Shown here: piece after piece, positions 51,956 to 63,905 of the stretch
Numbering within the stretch: the first letter of the stretch is position 1
Layout: each line of letters begins with the position of its first letter
Position numbers and translations under genes: made by a program
Notes under the pieces: model-generated
The model's database searches: none
The model's input: only the letters and a program-made list of their open reading frames with translations
What the model was told of the DNA's origin: nothing
Assembly: GCA_905178155.1 (NCBI GenBank)
Contig: CAJINV010000020.1
Location: forward strand, 1,178,001 to 1,242,000
DNA: 64,000 nucleotides
Source of the DNA: Amoebophrya sp. A120
Lineage: Eukaryota > Sar > Dinophyceae > Syndiniales > Amoebophryaceae
Direction of reading: 5' to 3'

Positions 51956-52998
51956 TCAAATGCGCGCATTCTGCAGCAGTTTCTGCAGGAGCTTTTTCCG
52001 CGTTACTGCACTTGGACTGCTGATGCTTGCCTCAAACAACTCCGGGTCTGGGCTGGTTGCGAGTTGTTGTGCGAGCCCCGGGGCGGACATGGAGGTGCTC
52101 AAAGTTGTGGATGACAGTGTCGCCGTGCTCGCGGAAGAGTACAACGGTTTCGGATTTTCATTCCGAGTCCGAGTCCTCAAAGCGGATTTTTCGTTTCTTA
52201 TCATCCTCAGCTTGATCTCCAAAAAGTCGTTCGCGTTTGTCTCGCGCCGGTACGCCAGCGCATCACTGCTGTCCAGGCTAAGCGCTTTGCGGTGGGCGTA
52301 CTCAACTTTTTGGATCTCTTCCTTCGCCTGCAAGTGGTTTTCAGTGGTGATTCTCTTCTGCAGGGACAGTTGCTTCTCTGCAAGGTCTCGGTTGCTTTCT
52401 GTCATCGCGAGCTGTTGCTGTGTTTTGTCCAACTCCGAAGTTTTGTCTTCCAGCTGCTTTTTGATTTCAGCCACCGCCTCGTCCTTTTTCCGCAGGGAAA
52501 CGAGCAGTTCATCACGCTTCTTGCGCCATTCCCGAAGATCAGTGGCGTGCTCTTCCTCTAGCACAGAACGGTCGTGCGCTGCGGCGAGCTGGAGTTTTTT
52601 TTTGTAATACGTAGGCCGTACTAATGATACTGCAAGATAAGAATAACCACTGAAAAGAATAAAGCTGCAAGAGGGTGAACTACCACGACATCTGTTCATG
52701 TAACTGCACTTTTTCGATCATGCTAAAAATGGCGTGCAATTATCGCATTATACAACGAACAAGAAGACACTGCATAACTAAGTACCTTGGCATCCGCCTG
52801 TTCCTGTTCGTGCTGTGTTTTCAAGCCTTCAATTTCGGCTTGAAAACGCGCAGTCAACTCCTCGATCTCGACGGACCCACGGGCAGCTCCATCCTCGAGC
52901 TGCGCCGCAGCGTCCTTCTTCATTTTCTCGATCTGTGCCTCCAAAGCTTCCCCTGTGAAGACAATGGTGGTCATATGGAGGTTGGGAATCAAGATCAT
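51956..52998 (-). CDS. coiled-coil protein, 2 exons
   Basis: Exons 52998-52786 and 52588-51956 give 281 residues in frame. The intron has GTACTTAG at the donor and AACTCCAG at the acceptor. After a short head (MILIPNLHMTTIVFTGEA) nearly everything to residue ~205 is a continuous heptad coiled coil (EALEAQIEKMKKDAAAQ, RKKRDELLVSLRKKDEAVAE, SELDKTQQQLAMTESNRDL). A Ser/Thr-rich tail follows. The start is uncertain because ACAG before GGGAAGC could be an acceptor of an earlier exon. It is probably a cytoskeletal or scaffold protein; such coiled coils cannot be assigned to a family by eye. Confidence 0.6.
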
Positions 52999-53285
52999 GA
53001 AAGAAGCGAGAGATGACCGTTTTCCTCCAAAATCAGCTGGCACAGCAGGAACTGGCGTAAAAAGCAAAAGAGGACGGTGACAAGTCGGAGTCAAAATAGG
53101 GGAGAACAACTATCGGGGGAAGCGGAAAGGTAGGCGGGCAAAAAGAAAATTATCGGATAGATCTGCTGAAAAGGATGTTGCGAACCGCTGCGGCTACTCG
53201 TATGATCTCCACGACGAGCTCCACAAACACTTCTGCTTTCGAATTTTTCTTCCGACGAGAACAATATCAGCACTACAAGACGTCG

Positions 53286-56200
53286 CTAGCCGAACAGGCC
53301 TCCGAAGAAGCCCTTATCTTCCTCTTCCTTGATGCTCCCGCCAGCTACACTTGTTCTCTTTCTCGCGGGCGCAGCGCCGCTCGCTCCCGCAGATCTACTT
53401 GGAGGTCGGAACGAAGCTGCCTCTTTTCCTGCTGATGCCGTTGACGGCGCCTTTCTCGGCTGACTGCCTGAAGCCGAGCCGGCTGTCGTCCTGACTGGGG
53501 ACGGACCGACAGTATCGTGATCCTGTAGCCTAGCCGAAGCCGCGCGCGATCCCGTGGAGCCAGCTGCTCGAACGGCGGTTGCCGTGCTAGGCTGTCGTTG
53601 CTCCGCTCCCGTTGTGCCAGCGCTTCCTCTAGTCGCAGTTGTTGCTCCTGTCGCTCTATGTTGCTCCGCGGCCGCGGCGGATTGCCTCTCTGTAGTTGTC
53701 CCCGACGGCGCAGCTCTCGCAGGAGCACCACCAGCACCTCTTCCTGCAGACGACAAAGTCGATCCGCCTGCTCGATCATTCGAACCTGTAACCCCGCTTT
53801 CCCTCGAACCAGTAGACGCCGCCATTCGCTGGGCCGCGCTGCCACGGGGTTGTGACGCTGCTGGAGGCGCGGCCGTAGTACGGGAACTCCCGGGAGTTTG
53901 TGATGCAGATTTCGCAGCCCCACCGCTCGCGCGGTCGGTTACGACGCTCTTTTTGTCCTCTAAAATGTGCGTATCAACGTACGGTTCATCGTCCACAAAC
54001 GCCTCGTCCTCTTCTTCCCCCGGCGCAGCCGCTTCCCCCGCAGAGCTCCTTTTACTTTCCGCGATCCGTTTGCTCGGCATGTTGTGACTCGGGTGCGCAG
54101 CTTTCGCCGCATGAATGTAGTCGTCGCGAGACATGCTGTTTTGCAACACCCACTTCGGCACTTGGTCATCCGCCGGCGCGCCCCGGGGCTTCAAAACCGG
54201 GAACGGGTGTGGTGGGTGCTGTGGATCCGCTACGGGTAGGGGTTCCTCCTTCACGACGATCTTCTCCACCGGAACGCCGAGATCGACCCCCCCATACATC
54301 GACTGTGTGTGCTCTTCCACTTCAATCCCGTCCCCCTTTTCCTTATGGTGCACGGACGTGTGCTTCGTCTCCTTCCGCAACGTCGGGATTAATCTCGGGT
54401 ACTCCGACATCGGTTCCCGCCCCTTCTCTGTGTGCGCGGTGGTTTTCTTCACCGCGTTGATCTCCTCCAAAATCGGTCGGGGTAAGTAATTTAAAATCTT
54501 TTCCACGTTGATGTTCAATTTTCGCTTCTTGATCAAGTACTTGGCCAGCGTCATCGCCTTCGCGCACTCGAAGAGTTCGTGCACGCTTGGGACTTTTTTC
54601 CGCAGAGTTTCCATGTTTTCCGAAAAGTGGTGTGCGTGGAGCAACGCCGGATCATCCGGCTCGGTCAGAGGTGCGTCGCGGTACCCCTCGGGACCCATTT
54701 CCAATCGGCGCGCGTCCACGATCATTTTCACGTCGACGATAAAAACCCGGTCCTGCGAGATCGTCACGTTCCCGTCCTGGATCACGAACCACTGCCGGGC
54801 TCCGGTGGAACTGTGGTCCGTGGCGAATAAAGACTCGAACTTCACCCCTTCCACCGGGGCGTCGCCGAAGCTGAATTTTTTCAAGAAGTAATCTGCCTGG
54901 AACATGACTTCGCCTAGCGGTCCGTTGCACATCTCATCCGGAATGAACCGCTTTTTCTGCTGTTTCCCGCCCAAATCGTGCGGGTCCGCCGGGTCGAGAG
55001 AGAACACTGGATCTTGCCCGTTGTTCAAGTGGATCATTTTACACGCCTCGACCAAATATTCCAAGTTGATGCTGTGCCGGATGTCGTGCGCCTTCCCCAC
55101 GTGCATGTTTTCGTCGGAATCTAAGAAGACGCAGCAGTGCTTCGGGTCCTTTGCCAATTCCGTTTTGTCCGCTTCGTCGAAGAGGTAGAGGGTGTCCTCT
55201 GGCCGCCCACGGTACGCGTCCGACCACACACACGCATGGCCGCGCTCGATCTCGTCCGTGGCGCGGATCTGCTTCTGCCGCTCCTCGTCGTGCTTCGCGT
55301 TCGCGATGTTCTCCGTGATTTCTGCGTAGCAGGGCTCGCACACGTAACGCGTTTCGTCTCCTGGGTCCGGGTATCAAATGCAAAAGTGTCTGGGTCTGGA
55401 AGAATGCATGATTTGCAATGCATATTTCTCATGACCCATGATGCCTGTAATGCATGACCTAGCATCGCAGACTTTTAGAGGGCTTCCTGATGCACCTTCC
55501 GCATGAGAAATGCCCTGTCCTCCGCGTAGCACAAATTGCATCCCTCTTGCTGGTCATGCAACACAATTTTTTTTCGAGTCCAAAAACAGCATGACAAGTT
55601 GCAATCTTCTAGACCTAGACATTTTTGCAGTTGATACCGGGAAGAACCCGTTATCCATGGCCTGGTTGCAGTGAGTGAACTATCCTGTGCAAAAGTATCG
55701 TACTCGTATTGTCGTCATGCATTACAAATCTTTTTGTTAAGGCAAATCAGCATTACAAATCTCATTTCTCATGCTGAGAAAATTTGTAATGCAGAAATCA
55801 TGTGTTATACGAGTGCGATACTTTTGCAGTTCATATGCACTTGAAGCAGCAGTGCCCGTCCGGCCCAACTTTGTGGTAGCTCTTGCCACCGGCTTGCATG
55901 ATCTGTGTCGACGTAAGATTTTGTTTTTCGAAAATCACTTTTGAGAAAAACATTAAGAAGACTGAAACGCACAAACAATAGTATCAGCAGGACATTATCT
56001 TCCATGAGGCGCGGGCACATCACGAGGCCAAACGCAAAGCAACTTCTGGCAATGAGGGTGTGAGCAGTCAAACGAACAAGAAAAACGACAAAACGAAACA
56101 AAAACGCAGCGGGCGGCTCAGTACTAACTTTACCTATCTCATTAAGGGCATCAGTGGGCGCAGCGCGGTATAAAGCGGTAACGTGCTACGCTGTAGCATG

Positions 56201-56991
56201 ATCGCGACCGCGTTTGAAGTTAATATCTTCGGTAGCATCGGCAACTTCTCGTCCGAGAATATGGGCGTTCGCTTTGGGCGGGCGCGGGCGCAAATGACCT
56301 GCAGCTCTCGGGCTAATTGTAGCGCAAGAAGTAGATCCGAGTTCGTCCTTAGCCAGCACGACAGCCAGCACGAAACGATTTCCATTTTTTGAGTTTGTAC
56401 CTGCCCGGACAGATTTTGGCCGCATCCAGCGCACTTCGGCACGCACTTCATGCAGGTGATCCCTTTCGATCCCTTGACAAACTGTCCCTTGATTGGGTCG
56501 CCACACGTGCTGCACTTGAAGCAGCGCGAGTGAAACTGCGATCCATCGCCCAGTCGCCCGATCTGCTCTCCAGAGCCCAGCGGCTCGTTGCAAAACGTGC
56601 ACACTCCTGGCTTCCCCGCGGGCGCTTGCTTCGCGGCCTGCGGGTGCTTCTTCTCCCATTCCGCCCGCTGGAATTTCTGCCCGCAGTCCGCGCAGAACCA
56701 GTCCGTGGGCTTGCAGGCCGCGATCGCCGCCGTGTCGGCCTTGTCTAAAAGCTTTTTCTTCTCCAAAAAGCCGCCGGTGATCGGCTTCGTACAGCTGATG
56801 CACTTGAAGCAACTGCTGTGCACATGGATGTCGCCCAGCGTCACACCGCCGTCGCCCTCGAGCATGGACTTCTTGCACGCGACGCAGTAGCCGGCTTCTT
56901 TCTCCGCGCAGGCCTGGCATTGCTTCCCACCACTTTCGGTCTCATAGTAGGTGCCGGTGATCGGCTTGCTGCAGTCGCAACAGTTCACCAT
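53286..56991 (-). CDS. multi-LIM protein fused to a large unrecognised domain, 4 exons
   Basis: Exons 56991-56401, 55902-55836, 55675-55637 and 55366-53286, 2,778 nt, 925 residues in frame. The N-terminal ~240 residues hold LIM-type zinc modules: CCDCSKPITG...CQACAEKE, CVACKKSM...CFKCISCTKPITG...CADCGQKF, CTFCNEPLG...CFKCSTCGDPIKG...CMKC, and CAGCGQNLSG...CFKCTHCNQAMDNG...CEPCY. The last LIM is split over four exons and only becomes complete (CTHC, then CEPC) when both introners are removed, strong support for the model. Residues ~250-580 form a folded domain (FVIQDGNVTISQDRVFIVDV) of no known family. The rest is disordered, ending KGFFGGLFG. LIM modules bind partner proteins, often at actin structures. 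Confidence 0.72.
55372..55636 (-). repeat. introner, ATGCAAAAGTGTCTGGGTC-ended family
   Basis: 265 bp, TATCAAATGCAAAAGTGTCT...AGACATTTTTGCAGTTGATA, flanked by CCGGG on both sides. Removal completes the last LIM module. Confidence 0.87.
55681..55835 (-). repeat. introner, K family
   Basis: 155 bp, TATCCTGTGCAAAAGTATCG...CGATACTTTTGCAGTTCATA, flanks TGAAC and TGCAC. It is closely similar to 20201-20345. Removal restores FKCTHC of the LIM module. Confidence 0.87.
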
Positions 56992-57806
56992 GTTGCTGTT
57001 GGTCGCGGATTTGGTGTGGTGGAAGGTGCGGGAAACGGAGGAGGAAAAGGTGGTGGAGGGGAACTAAAAAACGGAGGTGAGGTAAGAAAATTTGTCCGAA
57101 AAAAAATACACAAAGGCAAAAGTGTATGTAGTCAAAGCGTTGGTGGTGCGAGAAGTAGCTTATTCCTAATGTCAAGGGGGTCCCCTGATCGTCGTGATTA
57201 GATCTGCGCTGCCATGCTAGCTGAAGGGTAAAAAGGAGTTTTCATGTTTTTCTTGACAGGGCATGTTTGTTATATGTGTACTTTTGTTTATGGAGAGTTA
57301 GTGTGGTCAGCCTTACAATCCGAATCCTGGCAGTTTGTGTTTGACTTTGAGTTGACTGGAAATTCGAAGTAAAAGTAAGATGGCGCTGTTGCATAGTCTG
57401 CAGTACTTGAGGCACGAATGGTTCTGATGTACGATGCGACAAGGAAAGCGTGTACGAAGAGCATATGACCGATCTTTAGCTGTCAAATTCCTTCGCTGAA
57501 TCAGGACCGAAGTTTCCTTTCTTCCTGATATCTGTCTACGAATTCCAATTCGTGTACGAAAACGAAAATGTTTTCCACTGCAATGGTGTGTGTGGTGCCT
57601 TCTCGATACCGAAGATGCATTCAAAATTTGTCTGGTAGCTTAGAACGTTCTCATTCGCTATCATTGTTAATCTTCGATGTGGATGTTGGCTATTTGATAT
57701 TAGTGTAGTTAAAACTAGTCGTAGAAGTCATGCGAAACAAGCATGCGTGTTTTTCTTACAAACACAATGGCAACGGTGTGTTGTTCATTGTTCTTCACAA
57801 CTTCTC
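56992..57806. other. 815-bp intergenic region
   Basis: Upstream of the LIM gene. A basic minus-strand frame at 57624-57313 is open but has no protein-like pattern. No repeats were seen. Confidence 0.35.
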
Positions 57807-58094
57807 CTAACTAGTACAATATTCAAAAATACGTGTTATTATACTCTGTTTCTGCGCTTCAGCCTTGACAGCCGCCATTTTTCCGTCGTACTCCTTTTTC
57901 AATCGCGCTTCCAGCGCCGCCAGGTCCGCCGCCCCTTTGTCCCTTGCAGCTTTCACATCGCGATTCAGTTTCGAAATGTTACTTTCGCTGGACGATTTCG
58001 TCTGCTCCAAGGTGCCAGCCAGCTCCTCGTAGTAGGACCTGCACTTCTTGCACGGCTCCCACTTCGCGTCGCCCTTGTTGCTGCTTCCGAACAT
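57807..58094 (-). CDS. small coiled-coil protein with a CxxC motif
   Basis: 95 residues from the ATG at 58094: MFGSSNKGDAKWEPCKKC, then an uninterrupted heptad coiled coil (YYEELAGTLEQTKSS, SNISKLNRDVKAARDKG, LAALEARLKKEYDGKMAAVK). The last ~15 residues (IITRIFEYCTS) fall in an A/T-rich stretch and may be intron read-through if a donor follows the coiled coil. The CxxC near the start is too isolated to call a zinc finger. It could be a small structural protein; no family is recognised. Confidence 0.5.
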   Translation of the reverse strand: MFGSSNKGDAKWEPCKKCRSYYEELAGTLEQTKSSSESNISKLNRDVKAARDKGAADLAALEARLKKEYDGKMAAVKAEAQKQSIITRIFEYCTS

Positions 58095-60161
58095 AATTTC
58101 GAACGCTTCTGCTCCAGGGTTAGCTCGTCCTTATCGATTGTAAAGGCGAAGTTCAGTAGGCAGTAATGACGTTGCGACGATGCGGGCCTCAAACTAAACA
58201 TCGATGAAGACGTTGCGCCTCTTTATACTTCTATATGTCATTTGTAGGTACGCAGCATCGCGCTGCTGTTCCGGAAAGTAGAAAGAAAGTTACATCATAT
58301 CTATGTCATCATAGCTGAAAAAATGCACCATTGGCTACGCTCACTCTCCATCAAGTCCTGGCACGTCATCCGCTGCCTAGTCGTGCCTGCTATTTTCGGC
58401 TCTCCCCCTCTGACTTGTAGCTGAATTAATTGCAAAACTCAACCTCCAAAAAAATTTTCTTCTGACAAACTACGCCCTGCTTCTTTGCACCTCTTGCCCT
58501 TCCCCGTCCCTCGCCCATAGGCAAAAACATGCCGGTGGGGATGCTCGGCGCGGCTCTTTCTTCGAAATCAATAATCACGTAGTTGTGAATGTAACTACAT
58601 CATCTTGATCATGTGCTGGGGTTGTGTTTTCATCAGGCAGAAGGTAAAGCAATGTAGTCAGGTCAGAGTAATTCGCCAGTGCAACCTCAGTCGAGGGTTT
58701 TTCATTTACTTTTGTGGTGCTAAGTTGTTCACGTTCATGATACCTTGGCGCCCGCCTACTTCTCGACCTTGTTTTTCAGAAACAATCGAATTCACCGACT
58801 TTCGCTTTGCCTCGGCCTCATCTGGCACTGGATTTTGTTTTTGCGGAAGTAGATGGGGCTTGATCATCATTGCAGTAGGCACTGACAGACGCGAATCGGT
58901 TTAATTAACTTCAACAAGCTCCACGTCTCGGTGCTTTGTTCTCCATCTTCATTACAAGAAAATGAAAATTCGGATCAACGGCCATGCAGCAAAAGCACAC
59001 ATGCAACAATATACGGCTCCATACCAACATACTAGGGTGAGGCTAGCTTGAAAAACGAAAACGGCATCAATACCAAAGTGAAGATGAAAGAAACCCAACC
59101 AGACAAGAAAAGAAAATCATAATCTAGTGAACCAAGAATACCGAGCTGCATATTTCTATTTGCAGTACTGTGGAAAGAAAACTACAAAACTTCAACGAAA
59201 TATTGTAAGAGGGCTGGCCCTGCGCCCAACAAGCCGACAGCTCCTGTGTAATCTGACGAGGCTGAAATGAATTTGCAGTAACTGGACCGGAAGATAAGTT
59301 TCTTTTTGCGCTCAGCAATGAAACCATAACGCGAAGATACTCATTTCTCGCGATGACATTCTTTACTTTTCCACACGAATCTGTACATATTGAGAATTGG
59401 CATTTTCATGTTGTAAATGCAATATCATTGAAGATATTCCAGTGCAACGGAAATGGACTTTGTAGTGTAGCAAATTTCTAGAATTTTCTTAAGCGCCATC
59501 CTCGACGCACGTGTTCACTTAGAAGATAAAACTAAAAGTAAAACCGCGCCGCCAGCAGCGATTTGCATTTCGATCTGACTTAATGTTAGTGCTAGCCCCG
59601 CTGTAACAAGCGAGGCCACATGCACATTCAATTTTTTTGTATTCGTAATCTACTATTTTCTCGATATTGAAAGTATAATGTAGCAAAAGATTAAGTCAAC
59701 GCATATTCGTCATTTGTAGATGCTGCGCCCCCGCATTTTTGTGAATATTAAAAGGAAGATTTGATGAGTCTGATGCTTGGCAATAAGCGGCGAGATGCCC
59801 GCCCGGCCAAACAATCCAACTCAAAACCTAATGTACTTATGGTAAAACAAGTTCTGAATAATAAATTCGATCTTCGCATCAGCAGTGACACGCACGTTCC
59901 TGTCATGCTTCTTCTGCCACAAAGTGCGCTAAAACGTTATCCTCTGCGTCTGGCACCGTAGCAGAAAAATCATGGCGAAACAATACATGCAATTGGTGCT
60001 TGTTTCTAAAGGTACTACTGATAGCGGATTTCTGTATTCTCATTATACATGGAAATACTACTTCAATCCCGTATTTGTTCTTTGATGGTCTCGTCTGTGT
60101 CACATTGCTTCGTTCCGGCCGCTATGCAGCCAACAGGATGAAAAAAAGCGAATGCTGCCAG
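58095..60161. other. 2.1-kb region with no recognised gene
   Basis: The largest gap of the window. Frames are short on both strands and A/T-rich. 58605-58904 (plus) and 59761-59961 (plus) are open but not protein-like. No inverted repeats or copies of the introner families were seen. Confidence 0.4.
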
Positions 60162-63100
60162 TCATGGTGGCACAAGAACAGCCTTTTGTGCTAGGAGTTG
60201 TGGAGCGCATGATCCTACGTAGTTGTTCGCGCTCCCATCTGTGTGGTTTTGGATTGACCACGTTTGGTCCGCTGTAATCAGATACACCTCCAATTGCCTG
60301 GTAAGTGCTCCGACTGCTACATGTCGATGTTCTCAAAAAAACCGTCGCCCCGAATCACCCATTGCTGCAGAAAGCTCCACAGTCCGCTCAAACACGTGCA
60401 CGCAGGACCAGGACCTCTGCGTTGGTTTGTATTTGTTCTGGCGGCAAGCGCCGTACTACTACATGAGGACCCGCCGCGCTGTCTGGTCGCCCGAGCGAGT
60501 CTTTGCAGATTGAGTTCCTCTGTCATTTGCTTGACATAGGCGCACAGGTTTTTTCCGCGGTGATCTATCGCATCCAGGATCTCCTCCACCTCTTCCTTAT
60601 CCAGCCGATACTCCTCGGGCCGAACAGTCTGTTTGATTGTGGTTGTGTACATGGCAAATAAATGCACGACATTGACTTGAGGAGAAGATTACGAGCGAAA
60701 ACAGGGATGTCATACTATATGGTATCAATCAACATGAAAAACCCCATGAGGGTGCAATCCGAAAAACATGTACTCTTCTTGTCTAGGTATCTTAAATGTG
60801 AGGTTGAGGGCAACGAGTTTTCAGGTGCGGCGCGCGATGCAAGTTGAATATCTTACCAGGACAACTGCTAGTAGTAGGTACATGTAGTTTACAACTTTAG
60901 GCAGCGGGCGGGCGGGGCATGCGGCATGGGCGCGCGAGCGGGCGGCAGCGATCACTTGTAACATTCATCGCACTTGCTATACTAGGCGGGCAAGAGCAAG
61001 TAGGTGACTTTGCGGGTGGCGCGGGGTTTTGCTGTCCCAAAATAATTTCGATCTCGATTCTTTTTCTTTCTTTAAGTATTCCCGAAAGACAACATGATTC
61101 ATCAGTCATAGCAGTGGAGCGCATTGAAAATGAGATACAGCGTAACAAAGCATTGTGAAAAGCACTGAGGTTGACATTGTACGTTCACTTCGAAATTCGC
61201 AAGCATGTTGAGCAGCATGCCGAAGAAGAGGTGGTTTTTCCGGATGTAGGCTTCGACTACCGCTGTTCGCTGTGTCCGCAGTTCCGGCATCCCGACCGGT
61301 AGATTCCGCACCCAGACTTTCTCATCCCTCCGTTTCGCATCGCCGGGGGCGGTCATGCTACGGTTCACGAAATAGAAGTGTTGCTGGTGCTCCCAGTTTG
61401 TCTGCCGGTTGCGCAGTTTTTTTAACTCCTCCTCCCGGCGTTCCTTCAGCATCTGGAACTTGACTGAGGATGTGGTGAACAGGGCCAGAAATTCCGCAAT
61501 TCTCTGCCGGGATTCGGCTGTGGGAGTAGCGTGGTCGAACGGTTTAATATTTCCGCTGGATGTCGGGCTCGGGGATGATGAAGATGATGCACGGGGGCTG
61601 CGGAGCGCCACGCTAGCGGAGTAGTGTTCCTCTTCTTCGAGGCGTGTCACGCTGGCAACCCACCTGAATTTTAGATTTGGAAGTTAATACAGTTAGTTTC
61701 TGGTTGGTAATAACTTGAATTTCCAGGCATGATCACTTTCACTAACTATAACTGGAGTTCTATTTTACCAAACGCGCGACCACGCATGAAAAACATGTAT
61801 CAGTACTTTTCCAAAGCGGGTCTTTTCTTTTTCTTATCCCACTCCGTGTCTGCGCCGGCGGTGGCGGCGCGTTGTGACGCCCGTTGTTTGTGAGACGAAG
61901 CGGAAAGCAGTCCGATTTGCTCGTGGAGCTCTACGCGGGCGGGAAACCGACTCATCAATGCTTGCATCAAGCGCACGTACTCCGCTAGGAGTGCGAGCTT
62001 GTCTGTTTTCTCCACAAAGGTAAAGTAATCCTTTTTGATACGCCTCTCAACTTCCCTCACATCCGACTGGAATTCTGCGGTTGTAGTTCTGGCTACTCCA
62101 CCTTGCGGCCATTGCTCCTGTTCAACATTAGTCGACCCAGCATTACCACTCCTCCCCGCCATCGCAGCCAGATCGTGCTCGGAGACCGAGGGCGGCAAGG
62201 TTGCGTCCATCAAAGGCGAGCTATCGTCGTATTCGTGATCGGTGTCCATCTCATCCGCTTCATCTGGATACAGCAGCTCCGGGGTGCATGTACTGGAGGT
62301 CGTATTTACCCTACTGCCGTTGATCGCTGCCATCGGCAGCAACGGCGCTTTTGGCGTGTGGTATTTGCTCCGACACAGTAACTGGCCGCTCGCGGCTGCG
62401 CCGGATGTTGAACAAGGGGAGATTGGGCCCCCGCTGCTTCCGACGCTGCAGACCGTGCTCGGGGTCGGAAAGTCTTTCAGGGAGCTGGTGTTCAGTTTCG
62501 AAAGGGAGTTCCCGCTCGCGCTCGTGCAAGAGTTCTTCGCTTTTTCCAGGAGAAACTCCCTCGGATGGAAAGTTCCGGCGCCAGCGCCAGCGGTGGCGGA
62601 CGCAGGCGTACTATACTCGGAGGACAGATCGTTATTTGTTCCCGTCTGCAAAAAGCTACTAGATCTTGACGCCGCTGGGGTTGTCCTTTCCTCAACCTCA
62701 TCCGATTTGCTTGTGGGGCCGTCGGTTGCTGCAGACAGAAAACTGTTGCCGCTCGTGCGGATTTGCTGGGGCGGATAGGGAAGGAGGTTATTAGCATCAC
62801 GAGCGGCTGAATCGCTCCCAATGAATGCATGCGGCTGCAGTTCCGCGCCTTCGCGCTCGCCCGTGTGAAACGGGAATGGTGTTTCTTGGCGCGGAGGCAT
62901 GTTGCAGCTGAAGTACTGAGTTCTTTTCAACAATTTTACTTCATCTTCGTGTCTCCTTTTCAATAATTTTACCAGCTCCTCTGGCGGTACCCATTCGCCC
63001 GGCAAAACAACATCGAACGCGGGCCCGTGGTCCGGATTATCGGTCGTGTCTTTGCCCCGTGCGTGGATTTCCGTGATTTCGTTGGCAAAAGCTTCTTCCA

Positions 63101-63905
63101 GGTCCCACCGGGCAATGAGGTGCAAAATCGATTGCTGGTCGAAATCTGGCTGTGTCAAAGCGGCCACTGGGAAGAACTCGAGCAGCAGACGGACTTGCGA
63201 AATGTCGGCCTTCCTCGCCGCTTGCAGCAACGGCGTTTCGCCGTGTGTGTTTGTTTGCTGGAAGAATTTTTTCGCAAACAAAAAGTAGGTCGCCCGCTCG
63301 TCCGCTTTGCGGGTGAGGGTGACGGCCGGGACTGGTGGGGCGAGGTCCGGGTATTTGTATTTCGGTGCGGGCTTATTTGGCTGTAGACTGATTTCGTCAT
63401 CTTTAGTACCGATTGCAACATCGCTCGCAGCCCATTCCCCGGTCGTATTCGTTCCGTCCAGTGAGCCCGCCCAGCGGTTCCAGATTGAATTTGAAAAATT
63501 TGCGCTTTCTAAGCCAGCGACGTCGGACACCGAGGAAGCCGCACTAAGCCGGCTTCGGCCGCTACATTGGCGTTCATAATTAAAGTCGCCACCCAAGTCG
63601 TCGTCGCCACCCAAGGCGGGCGCCGAGGAAGCCCTGCTACACTGACGATCAAAATTCGTTTCGCCCACGGGATCCGGGAGAACAGCAGAGACACAGTCTA
63701 GTACTCTTTGCATAGACATGGAGGTGGTGTCTCCGTTTCCTCCGGCAGTGCCACAAACAGTGGCGCCAGCTGCTGCTACCGTCCTTTTTCCCCCCTCAGT
63801 ACCGGCAAGTAGACCGGGAGCTGCTGCAGCTGCTGCACCTTCAGGCACAGTCTCCTTCTTCGGAAAGGAAAGCTGTGGCTCCGGTACGAGCAACTGCCGC
63901 AACAA
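60162..63905 (-). CDS. ankyrin-repeat protein, 5' end outside the window, 4 exons seen
   Basis: Exons 63905-61807, 61663-61189, 60628-60471 and 60297-60162; the last three introns are GT-AG (GTACTGATAC...TTCAG, GTGAACG...AACAG, GTCCTC...CCAG) and each joint keeps frame. The gene continues to the right behind an introner. The first ~200 residues seen are disordered (Ala/Gly-rich). An ankyrin pair follows (THGETPLLQAARKADISQVR, then QQSILHLIARWDLEEAFANE). Then come long Ser-rich linkers, a helical region (RIKKDYFTFVEKTDKLALLA) and a C-terminal helix bundle (KEEVEEILDAIDHRGKNLCA). The last exon reads VYLITADQTWSIQNHTDG. Ankyrin repeats bind protein partners; the rest is unrecognised. Confidence 0.62.

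Noticed and set aside
58605-60100. Several open frames in the 2-kb gap
   Set aside because: Short, A/T-rich, without membrane, coiled-coil or Cys patterns and without splice partners.
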